A stretch of DNA of 64,000 bases. Origin: Zygnema cylindricum. Lineage: Eukaryota; Streptophyta; Zygnematophyceae; Zygnematales; Zygnemataceae. The position numbers and the translations under genes were made by a program. This document shows, piece by piece, positions 54,881 to 64,000 of this stretch (the stretch's first letter is position 1; every line of letters begins with the position of its first letter). Location: contig JBBHKE010002887.1 in NCBI GenBank assembly GCA_037447655.1, forward strand, positions 124,001 through 188,000, written 5' to 3'. The notes under the pieces are model-generated. The model worked only from the letters and a program-made list of their open reading frames with translations, did no database searches and had not been told where the DNA came from.

Positions 54881-55343
54881 GCACTTTGTTACTCGGGAGA
54901 AGATTACAACATTCAGCGCTCGCTGCGAAGGTCTACTCAAAGAGTCTGTCATTGCACTAAGTCTGCTCCACTATTTAAACTAACTGTCGGCTAGTCAACC
55001 TATTACTACTCAAAGAGTTTGTCCTTGCACTAAGTCTGCTCCACTATTTAAACTAACTGTCGGCTAGTCAACCTGTCGACTAGTCAACCTATTACTGTAC
55101 AATTGTACACGTGGCCTTTCATGGTCAACAAAGATCTATCCAAAATATCTTTCTAGAACAATACAGTTCAATCTACATCCTGTAACGTCGCTATGTCGCG
55201 TTGCTAAATTGCTATGCTACTGTACTACGTTGCTACGCTACTATGTTGCGCTGGTCTGGAATCGCAGTTGCGCTACTCTACAATCGCAACTATAGCAGCC
55301 TAGTTTCTAGCCACTTAGTACTCAACTATGTAACCCTTTTACA
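54786..55343 (-). repeat. G2 5' LTR
   Basis: 558 bp starting TATAAAAAGG and ending CCTTTTACA, partner of 48590-49186. The neighbouring CTCTGATACC on the plus strand is the primer site for initiator tRNA-Met. Confidence 0.85.
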
Positions 55344-55348
55344 AACAC

Positions 55349-58026
55349 CTTTGAATTCTCCCATCATATCTTCCGCTGTGCTTTGTAGATTTACTCTTTT
55401 TTAACTCATGGTCGGCTAAAATTTGGCCGCATCCGGAGCCCTTAGGGATGGCGGATTTGGGAGGACTTTACTTATTGTAAGGTGAGATAAAAGTTCATTT
55501 GAATGTTTCCTTTCCAATCCTCTCTTTTTTGTTTTTTTTAATTTCGGTCAGTAATGCTTCTTTGAAAGATTTGGTCTCCCACATTTTTAACTTCGGTTCC
55601 TTGTCTATCAAGTGGACTAACCTTTCGCTCACTTGATCAGTTTTTCCTCCAAGTGGTTGTGTGGGACAACAAATGGAGAACTCTTGTGAAGTTTCTCCCA
55701 CTTTTCTCAGAATCTCTTCTCCTCTCTGGTGAGTTGCGGTTTCATTTGTTGTTGTGTGACTTTTACACTCTTTTCTGTTTTCTGTATCATGTGGATGGGA
55801 GCTTAGAAAGACATTGAAGTAATTTTGACTTACTTTTTCTTTTCATGTTTCTCGTCTTTCGTTTTGTTCTTTTGACTTACTTTTTCTTTTCCTGTTTTTC
55901 GTCTTTCGTTTTGTTCCATCTGGTTTTTCTTGATGTGAAACTCATGTGCTCCACTGATTGCAGATTCCTTACAGGCCTCCATGATAGGAACTCCTATGTG
56001 TGAATCTTTTTCCCTTGAGGTGACTTCCTTGATAATGATGTGGGTGTTTGCCCTCGGCAAGTCAGTGCTCTTCCTAGCTGAATCAATTAACGGTAGGATT
56101 TGGTTGTTGATGATCCCCTTTCCTGTGTGTGCCTTAGTCTTAGCTACAACTCTGTCAAAAATTAGCTTGCTCCTCATTTGAGCTTCTTTTCTCACTTTCC
56201 AATAATCACTTGTTAGTGTGAGTAAATCTGATTTATGAATCTTCTCAATTTTTAATTGAGTTATTGACATACATTTCACCTGTTTTGCATAGCATTTCTT
56301 CGTCTCTGATGACTTTGCTCTTGCCTTTTGATGGTCGTCATTGGTGAAAAACGTGGAGGTGGGAGGTACCGGGCCTCCTTTGGATTAGACACTGAAGCGG
56401 ACTTGACAAAGGGAACGCTCAGTTTTGACTTCCTTCTCGGATGGTGAGTTGTAAATCTTGTTACCTTTGCTCCCACTTTTCTCATAATTTTTGGAGTTGA
56501 TGACCTTGTTGTCTGATTTGATGAGTGAATCTTGCTGATTATCTCCCTTTTCTTAGTTTTCCTTGTACTCCCTCCATTTGCTTTGTACTCTTTGTTTTTT
56601 CCCCTCCTCTCCTCGTTCATTTTCCTGAGCACTAAAACAATTTCTTCTATTTTGCAGATTGGTGTGCTTGCTTTCATTGCCATGGTCGACATGACGCAAA
56701 TCTGTGCTCATGGGACAACATGTAACCACTCGGCTACCAATGATCTTCAAAGCTCAATGGATTTCCTTATTCTCGACGTCCTCTATTCGGTTAGTGTAAC
56801 TATAATATTTTTCGTCGACCTTTTTTGATTCTCTTTTACTAGAATCAATTTTCATACTGCCACACTTTGACTCTTTGTCAATATTTGCATCTGTCATTTT
56901 CGACTGAGGTTTGGTTTTCCCTTTTGCAAGATCTGATGTTCTTTGATTTTCGATGACTTTCTTTTGCTGCGTCGTTGGAATCATGCGTGTACCACTTTTG
57001 TTGCCTCGTTTGATTTCAATATTGACATGTTTGACAAGTTGGCATTCTGTTGTTTTGTACGGGACATTGTTCCAATCCTTTTTGTCGATAGTAGATGGCG
57101 CACTTGGTTGACTTTGTGCGTTTTTTGTAACATCTCCGCAAATTTCTTCATCACCCTCTGCGGGTTCACGCGGTTTTGACGCGCTGTAGATAAGTATGGT
57201 GTCGTTGGACACTTGATGTGTGACCTTTTTGAGGTGAGATCTCCATCCCATCTCCTTTTGAGATGGGTGAACCTCAATTTAAGAATTTCGATTTCGAGTG
57301 CTCCACTTGGAACTCTTGGCCATTGATGTGTCTGAGCTATATTCCAGCTATATTCCATCTTTGCGTTCGTTGTTGTATTCCATCTTTGCGTTCGTTGCTG
57401 CAATAACATGTGCAAAGTTAAGTGTGCAACTTTTCTGTTTTCGCTTTGATTCTTTCTCTGCAAGGTTAGAACTCTAATTTTAACTCTAATTTTGTCCCTT
57501 CTGATCGACTTTTTTGTTTTGGGTTGGATAGCGTCCCATCCACCGGTGCTTCATACTTTGGGATTTGTTGATTCGTGGACGGAGCCCTCAGCTAACTGAA
57601 TTGGCAACACCTTCGAAAGATAGTGGACGAAGATGCTATCACGCATTTTTGGTTGATTCTCGTGATGGCTCTCTTTTGATTGCTTTCCCGAGATGGTCCT
57701 TTTAATATGCCCTCGTGGCAAACCTTCCCTTTCTCTAGTATCTTTTTTCGAAAAGAGGTACACGTGTGAGAACGTGTTGCAGTCTTGAGTTTGGCTTGCA
57801 ATGAAGTCATAAGAGATCTTTTTGTTTCCAGCTTTCTCTCTTTCATTGTCAGTTGTTCTGCCTTTCTCCTCTTCGCTATGGTCGTCTTTGATCTGAATGC
57901 TGCAGTTGTAAACAGAGTCTTTGTGATCTGGGTTTTGACAAGTTTGTTTGTCTCTACCCTATCACTTACTTGGTCACTAATTTGACCATTGGTCACTAAT
58001 TTGACTGTTTGATTCCTTAATGCCAA
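55349..58026 (-). CDS. P internal lysine-rich reading frames, main part
   Basis: Open stretches of 67-165 codons in shifting frames (55495-55701, 55830-56279, 56276-56692, 56754-57251, 57592-58026). They encode hydrophilic protein rich in Lys, Arg, Glu, Gln and Ser. Motifs include K-S-F-K-E-A-L-L (about 55575) and M-A-M-K-A-S-T-P-I-C-K-I-E (about 56645-56685); the latter resembles M-A-E-K-T-S-P-S-I-C-K-I-E at about 60762-60800. A stretch near 57700 (L-P-R-G-H-I-K-R) could be a decayed zinc knuckle. No polymerase or integrase motif was found. Confidence 0.4.
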
Positions 58027-58049
58027 GCTTAAGATTTGAGGCCTTTGCG

Positions 58050-58563
58050 GGCATCACTTCTTCAATGGAGCAATAGTAATCAACTACTCGACAAGCTCTT
58101 CCCACTTCCACTCCATCCCTTCGCGACCCTCAAATAAGGTGAGAACGGATGTGAACCTAAGAGGTTTGGACAACAATAGCAGTGAAATCTTAATACTTGT
58201 TGGAAGGTGAAGACCAGTTGATTCTGCTTTGACTAGGTTTTTAGAAAGATGGGAAATGTTTTCTTAGAGGGTCATCGTACCATTATAGACAGTGTGAGTT
58301 AGCGATCGGAGCAGTCCGATCCGTACTGTCATGGATGATCTTTTTGTTATCTTATCTGTTAACATTTCCCCTTTGAGCCTTTGGAAGTTATTTTCCAAGG
58401 CTCTCCCCTAATTCGCATCAAATTCTCGGATCTGATTAGCTACTCTCGTTGTTATTGCAGAAACCTCACATTTTTCTCCTCTCCTCCCTACCGTTTTGGG
58501 ATGGCTGTAACTTTATTCTCTCCGAATTTCAAACTTTTTTGGGCACCCTATTGGTGGGCCCAT
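58050..58563 (-). pseudogene. P gag
   Basis: Starts at ATG 58563-58561 within the primer site (M-G-P-P-I-G-C-P-K-K) and stays largely in one frame with stops near 58514, 58409 and 58266. The region L-L-L-L-S-K-P-L-R-F followed by W-K-W-E-E-L-V-E resembles the later part of copia gag. Assignment rests on position, the M-G-P start shared with C3 and Q, and this weak similarity. Confidence 0.55.
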
Positions 58564-58567
58564 AACC
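58553..58567 (-). other. P primer-binding site, half-tRNA type, containing gag ATG
   Basis: The minus strand reads GGTTATGGGCCCACC directly after the LTR, identical to the C3 site. Confidence 0.85.
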
Positions 58568-59178
58568 TGTCACGACTAGTCGATCATCCGAGCTAACAGG
58601 AATAGTTCTCCGTAACCACAGACAAATTTGACCAGCCACACCGGCCACAGATCAAACACGTAAAGGGGCTTCAAGAGTCACAAAAATCGATAGTGATAGG
58701 AAAGATGTAGAGTACGGAGATATATATAGCAAACAGACAAAAATAGACATAGTAGATCGCAAAAAAGTCGTAGCTTAGATTAATGTTCCTTTTAGGACAA
58801 AATGTTACAACCGGGATTTTATAATAAAGCCAAATATGTTCTTGTCTCACTCTTTATAAGTCTGATTTGCAGTTCTAAATTGATGGATTAAGGGTAATTT
58901 TGTGTCTTCTTTGCTTTGTCTTTTCTATGCAAACAAAAAGCCTACACTAAATAAGTCACTAAAGTGTGGTCAAATCTAAACCTATTTACACATTGATTGT
59001 CAGCTGAGAATTGCCGCACGTTTGTACACAATTCCGTACATAAAGCATTCTTTCATACATGTAGTCATTCGGTTCAATTATGTATATTTCGATTAGTTGC
59101 GTCACGTCATGCTACAAATATGCAAATCGGTACTTTTGTCAGAATCGATGTATTGCCGAAAATCGTCAAAAACTAACA
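58568..59178 (-). repeat. P 5' LTR
   Basis: 611 bp, TGTCACGACTAGTCG to AACTAACA, partner of 46683-47414 without its 120-bp insertion. Confidence 0.8.
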
Positions 59179-59570
59179 AGAGAGTGAGATAGAGGGAAAG
59201 GAAAAGGTAAAGGGATAGGGAGAGGGATTTGGGAGACGGAGAGGGAGATGGAGACGGATAACACGGAGAGGGACAAAAAGGCGGAGAGGAGAGGGATAGA
59301 TAGGTAGAAGGAGAGAAAGATGTCGAAGGGGCTTAAGCGAGAAATAAAGAGGGAGAGGGAGAGAGAACGGGAATGAGAGAGGAAGACGGAGTGAAGGAGG
59401 TGGATAAACGCAAGGAGTGGAGCAAAAGCTGAGAAAGAGGGAGATGGAAAAGGAGAGGAAGAAGGAGATAAATATTGAGGGAGAGGAAAGAAAGGGAGTG
59501 AGAGTGAGGGAGGACGATTGAGGGAGAGGAAGAGGGAAAGGTAGAGACAAAGGAAGTGGGTGAGGGCTTT
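59179..59570. repeat. Purine-rich (GA) tract
   Basis: GAGAGGGA-type sequence for about 390 bp starting exactly at the P LTR end. Serine/leucine/proline-rich frames across it are artefacts. Confidence 0.9.
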
Positions 59571-60012
59571 CGGTTTTCATACATACGGAACACTAATGCA
59601 TGGCTAAAGTAGACATTAGTGAATCACGAAGTGGATAGGATTGGGAGAAGCACAGGATTCACATCAAAAGATTAGACATGTTGAGGCAGGCTTAAATGTA
59701 TTATATTGTGTTTTTTTTTTACTGACTACCCTGTTGGGATAGTTTTTGTAAGCGTCGGATTCAGTATTACTCAGTTTGAGTTGTAGTTGGGTTTGCTGGT
59801 GAAAAATTGTCGACGTAAAGGTTGTTTCGATTTTAGTAACATCGTCAGCGTCATTTGGTCTTGTACTCTTAAGTGCGTAGTAATCTATGTTACTAGTGCG
59901 ATTCACAGATTTTGTGAAATTGCGACTTGTTGGGCGTGGCGTGGATAGTTTCGAGACCAAAAGTGTTTTGCATGGCCCACGTCCACTTGTGGACTGCGGC
60001 CCCTTAATGCTA
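59571..60012. other. No gene recognised
   Basis: AT-rich spacer with one open frame on the minus strand (59664-59960) lacking motifs. Confidence 0.4.
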
Positions 60013-60229
60013 CACCGTCGATCGTATTTAGCGTCAATGTTTTTTTCGCCACTAAAAACATCTTTTCTCTGTACACACTTGTTGAATTTTCAATTTGAGA
60101 CCGCCAATGGGAAGCTAAGAATGTAACCTTTCAATTGCAACCGTCAGATCCACAATTCGACAAGTGTGTTTGGAGAAAAGATGTTTTAAGTGGCGAAAAA
60201 AACATTGACGCTAAATAGCATTCACGGTG
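60013..60229. mobile_element. MITE, family M, copy 6
   Basis: Complete copy flanked by TA on both sides (60011-60012 and 60230-60231). Left end CACCGTCGATCGTATTTAGC, right end GCTAAATAGCATTCACGGTG, arms CGCCACTAAAAACATC and CGACAAGTGTGTTTGGAGAA. Confidence 0.85.
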
Positions 60230-61430
60230 TAGTTTCTTTTAGTGGAAACGAAGTGCAGTTATTTGCCAGTCGTGTGAAAGGTGTTTAGAAGGAACTTCCC
60301 TTTGTCCATGTTTCAAAGTGTTTTGAGAATTCTTCCATTGATGTGAAAATCGTTTCTGTTTTGGATCCTAATGAACTCTACTTTCTAAGCCTTGCATCTT
60401 AGTTTGAGGAAATTTGTTGCTTCTGTTTATTCCACTAATACGCTTTTCTAGTTGCAAGCACTTGTGGCGTAAGTGGGGGCTTTGGGGTGTTTCTTGGATT
60501 GGAGTTTTGTCAAATTTTCAAAGAGACCTATTATCATTTCCTCCATTCTGTAAATTGAATCAGGTGAGAGTTCTTCTTCCCTTTTGCCCCCACTGTTGCT
60601 ATTGGTCCTCTGATCTTTGTTGGTTAAGCCATTGTGCGTTGACTGCAGTGTGTCGCTTTATGCTTGCTTGTCGCTAACTTTTATACTTCCCTTGTATTAA
60701 TTTTTCCCTTTTCGACCGTATTTTCACTTCTCCTTGTTTTTACTATCTGAGTGACTTGTTGCTTTCTATTTTGCAGATTGACGGTGATGTCTTCTCTGCC
60801 ATGGTCGACCCACCGGATCGTGACTGGTTATTGTAGCTTCTTGGCTACCTCTATTTTGTTTTCCCCTCATGCGTCTCTCGTTGGCGTTAAATGTCTGGTG
60901 AGTTTCCACGCTTTCGCTTGTGAGGGCTTCTCTCTAATTTCCATTATGTGTGTCAACTTGTGATTTTTTTTAACTGTTGACGAATGTCTAAACTTGTGAT
61001 TTTTTTTAACCGTTGACACATGTCTAATTTTTTGATATGTTTTCTTTTTTGCTGCCTGTATTTCGGATTTGCCACGTTTTCTTTCGTCGAATGTCTATTC
61101 TGTTTCTTTCCAATTTGTTGTTCGTGGCACTCTCATACTTCTGAATTGGTTGGACGATTGATTGATCTGAATTTGCATTTGGTGTTGTCTCAAGTCTTTA
61201 GATTTTCATTTGCTCGATTTTGCGTGGGAATCCTTAAGTGGAGGTGAGAGTGAAAATATTCGGTATTGCTCCTGGAACTAGTGGAGCCACCTCTTCTTCG
61301 TCGCTTGACAACGATGCATATCTTGTAAGTCAATTTCATTCCGTTTCTCTCTTGTCATCCCACTATTGCTGTACACATCGCCGCTACTCCGAGTGAGAGA
61401 GCTCTTTGAGAGTCACAAATGACTAAAACG
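60230..61430 (-). pseudogene. Fragment related to P internal frames
   Basis: Shares TTCTATTTTGCAGATTG and TGCCATGGTCGAC with P (about 56645-56690), in the same orientation. The minus-strand translation around it (M-A-E-K-T-S-P-S-I-C-K-I-E) is like the P protein, and the rest is likewise Lys/Gln-rich with many stops. A tandem repeat of about 41 bp (AACTTGTGATTTTTTTTAAC) lies at 60955-61025. It is probably a decayed third copy; limits are uncertain. Confidence 0.4.
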
Positions 61431-63900
61431 GGGGAAGTTGGAAGAGATTGGAGATTGGAGGGAAATGACGGAGGAAATTGGAGATTGAAGAAAAGTGCTC
61501 AAATCCCAATGGCTTCCTTGACGGCATGGGTGGCTCCCTTATAGTCAGTCTATACTAAAGATAGGGCAAATGTTGGTTGCTTTTTGGATGCCTAGGAAAC
61601 AAGGGTTCCATCAAAAGAGTAGCGAACACTTAAATGAGATTAGCGGTGAAACCAACAAATGTAGAAGAGGAGTTGCCGAAGAAGGTCAATTTAAAAGGAC
61701 TTGGTTCTTTTGAAATAACGGACGACTCTTGCAGCAAGAAGGTTCTCAGGTGTAGGGTTCGACACAAATTGGCTTAATTGGCCAACAACAACTGTAATGT
61801 TTGGGTGAGTGCCAGTTACGGATACACTGGATTTATATTGCCATCTAATGGGGTACAGACATGGGTGCAAACAAATATAGAAAATTTGTACCAAACCTCA
61901 GAGTTAAACTTTTCTTACAAGAGGTAAAGTGTTCAAGCTCGCCGATCGCACTAACAATAATTTTAACACAATTTTTTTGTCTTTTCCTTAAGAGAGGTAG
62001 AGTGTTAAAGTCGTTTGATCACAACTAATATGATTCCAGCACACGACCAATTAAAATTCTAGCATAGTATTCTAGCTCGCTTAAGTATGTTAGTGCAAAT
62101 GGGAATCGAGCATGGTTTTGACCTCGAGGATTTGAGGGATAGAATAACAAGATAAAAAAAAATTGTCTACATAAATGTTGTTTATAACAAGATTTTCGTT
62201 TTTACCTCTGGTGAAGATTCCAAAATTTGTTGCAAGTTTAAATTAGTCACCACTGAGGAGTATGGCTTCGAGATGCTGGCGCCAGACCCATGGAGCTTAT
62301 TTGAGACCATGGAGGGACGTGAGGAGGCAATAGACTAGGTGCACTGTGCCTAAGGAAACGTATCTTTTTGGTTGGCGAATAAATATTTCCGTAAGCCCTC
62401 TTTGTTGGCACCATAGAAAAAGATTGTCACCACATCCGTTTGGTGGACGCCTCAAATTTACGATATCACAATGGAGAGGATGATGTGGATGGAGGCATAT
62501 TTTGCAACAGGTGTGTATGTTTTAGTGAAGTCTAATCTTAACTTTTTGAGGAAACCGTTTGCAACAAAAAGAGCTTTAAAACAATCAAGGGGGCCATCGT
62601 CCGTTGATTTGGCTCAGAAAACCAATTTCGATATGATGACTTTGCGACCGTGATGGAGAGTGGTGAAGGAAGTGGTAAGTTTCCAAGTGCCACTCAACTC
62701 TAAGGAGTCAAATCCAGTATCTATCGCAGCCTGGACTTTAGCCTGGACAGCATTGGGACCTCCCACGGCCTCAAAGAAAGACAAAGGACCGTCAGATGTG
62801 CAATGCTAATGACGCTATGAGTGGCTCAAGTTTGTTGAGATTGATCTGAGCACCTTTTCGAGTGGCAGGGGTGCTGGATTACTAATGGTACCACTAAAAG
62901 GGCATGTGTTATGACGTAGTGAGGGTTTTCTAGGCGAATTGGAGAAAGGAAGGAAGGATTGAAATTGGTCTCTGGAAGAGAAAGGCGAGAGTAGAGGTGT
63001 TTTTTGTGAGAACAAACAAAGATGGAAGAGTGAGCAAAAAGGTCGTGGCAGAGAGATAATACAAAAGGAATGGCGAAATGATCAAGAGTGCTGCAAGTAG
63101 AGGAAGGTGGGCGGGAAGAGGGGACAAAAAAGTGAGAGGAGTAGAGTAGAGTAATTTGTAGAGGGGCGTTACATTAAATGTGATGTCACAACTCAAAAAT
63201 ACATGGAATTTGTTGATTAGCCAGATTTGATTTTTTTTTTTTTTTTGGTAGAGTATCCAACCAAGAATCACGATTTCGGGCGGCTACGCTATTTTTTTGT
63301 ATACAAGAGATTTTTTGTCCATGCAATGTCACTAAATATTAAAAGGTTAACGTCAAGTTTCTTCCTCGTCCAAGCCTTCTGGGGAACTAGGTTCGACAAG
63401 GTGTTGGCCATAGGTTTCGTAAATTGTTGGTCGTTGTGATGGCTTCTCCCCAAAAGAAGGGTCGTGAAGTGCAACTTGAAACAAGCCATGTTGACAACGG
63501 TGCCATTATTGCGTTTCAAGGCTCCATACTGTTTGGGGGTGTGAGTTATTGAAGAATGATGAGTGATAAGTGAAAGGAATGAGGCAAAGTCAATGGAGGA
63601 AAATTCGCCTCAGTTGTTAGTCCGTTTAATTTTGATGCGGCATTTTAATACGGTAGTTAATGCAACACTTAAAAATATTTTCAGCTTTGGAGTTGAATTG
63701 TTGAAATATGGCAAAGGCATCAGAATACAATGGACAAGGTACAAATGACAGTAGCAAATAATGTCCTTGATAAACGTGATGAGGTACAGAGAACCATTAT
63801 GATCGGATATGGACATCCGTCCACATAAGGTACTCTGGATCAAAGAAAGTGGTCTGTTGGATTGGGTGCTATACCTTAGATGCAACCTGTAAAAAAGGGA
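61430..63900 (-). pseudogene. Old Ty1/copia pol, heavily decayed
   Basis: Integrase-like sequence at 63430-63890 (L-Y-L-I-T-F-I; T-P-K-Q-Y-G in place of P-Q-Q-N-G; N-G-T-V-V-N-M-A). Reverse transcriptase start at 62650-62810 (P-L-S-F-F-E-A-V and a T-W-K-L block), H-Q-T-D-V-V-T near 62425, and a Y-V-D-N remnant near 62165 where Y-V-D-D is expected. RNase H is at 61480-61640 (A-S-K-K-Q-P-T-F-A-L-S and H-A-V-K-E-A-I-G), with V-V-V-G-Q-L-S-Q-F near 61790. Order and strand fit one copia element. Frames change often and stops are many. LTRs were not found; the gag side may lie beyond the window. Confidence 0.75.
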
Positions 63901-64000
63901 ATGTTTTGGTTTGGCAAAGAATCTAATCCAATAACGTGATCTTTATTTATTTCGTGAAAGTTAGAAATGGAAAGATGGCCATACCGAAGTGCCAGTTAGA

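Larger units (their letters stand above)
48590..55343 (-). mobile_element. Ty3/gypsy LTR retrotransposon G2 (same family as G1)
   Basis: The left LTR is 48590-49186 and the right LTR 54786-55343. The exact duplication AACAC flanks it (48585-48589 and 55344-55348). Gag through integrase and ORF3 are in the same order as in G1, all with stops and frameshifts. It lacks the insertions seen in G1, so it shows the uninterrupted arrangement. Both ends carry local duplications of LTR edge sequence. Confidence 0.92.
46683..59178 (-). mobile_element. Copia-like LTR element P, split by gypsy G2
   Basis: Left LTR 46683-47414, right LTR 58568-59178, both starting TGTC and ending AACTAACA. The interior next to the left LTR reads CTCCTACTCGAGC, a purine run on the minus strand. 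The half-tRNA primer site is at 58553-58567 with gag beginning inside it. G2 interrupts the interior at 48585-55348 (target duplication AACAC), and a reading frame on the minus strand continues across the G2 site when G2 is ignored. No target duplication is visible outside P (AAATC on the left, AGAGA on the right). No integrase or reverse transcriptase was seen. Confidence 0.7.

Noticed and set aside
56640-56700. Possible 3' splice site TTTTGCAG and plus-strand gene
   Set aside because: The same sequence recurs at 60770, but the minus strand carries the longer and conserved-looking frames; no matching exons were found on the plus strand.
59173-59593. Proline/serine/leucine-rich frames on the minus strand
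   Set aside because: They lie over the purine tract; low-complexity artefacts without motifs.

Overview
The window reads as repeat-rich nuclear DNA of a plant-like eukaryote. The supporting features are an AT-rich background, LTR retrotransposons of the Ty1/copia and Ty3/gypsy types whose primer-binding sites are complementary to initiator tRNA-Met, TA-flanked MITEs, a hAT-type element, and one host-type gene with GT-AG introns. I cannot name the species. A streptophyte (charophyte, bryophyte or lycophyte grade) is the best guess, and a macroalga is not excluded. I see no intact, clearly functional host gene.

Layout. 1-1.1 kb: a decayed LINE-type reverse transcriptase. 1.2-4.2 kb: MITEs, a larger TIR element (X1), an unclassified repeat (R1) and a 19-bp minisatellite. 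4.5-9.8 kb: copia C1, minus strand, complete with 562-bp LTRs and target duplication CTTTA, but with broken coding. 9.8-17.4 kb: a GC-rich secreted-protein fragment (perhaps cupin/germin-like), further TIR elements and R1 copies, a hAT-like element, and repeat R2 with a long CT tract. 17.4-20.7 kb: copia C2, truncated. 22.0-46.0 kb: exons of an S41-peptidase-like pseudogene, minus strand, split by a nest of retroelements. 46.7-59.2 kb: LTR element P, holding gypsy G2. 59.2-64 kb: a purine tract, a MITE, a P-related fragment and an old copia pol.

The nest is the main structure. Element Q (23477-44878) sits in the S41 gene. Gypsy G1 (26936-41976, target duplication ATCTA) sits in Q. A solo-LTR-like insert (29274-30595) and copia C3 (33708-40157, target duplication TCTAT) sit in G1. 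A second nest is G2 (48590-55343, target duplication AACAC) inside P. The LTR pairs of C1, C3 and G1 have identical lengths within each pair (562, 1049 and 491 bp).

Points of biological interest. C3, Q and P all start gag with an ATG that lies inside a primer-binding site matching the anticodon region of initiator tRNA-Met, which suggests half-tRNA priming and no leader. The gypsy family of G1 and G2 carries an extra ORF between integrase and the 3' LTR. Q and P have copia-like gag (Q also a protease-like domain) but no visible integrase or reverse transcriptase; long lysine-rich reading frames occupy that space. C3 is close to intact, with one stop codon splitting an otherwise continuous gag-pol frame.
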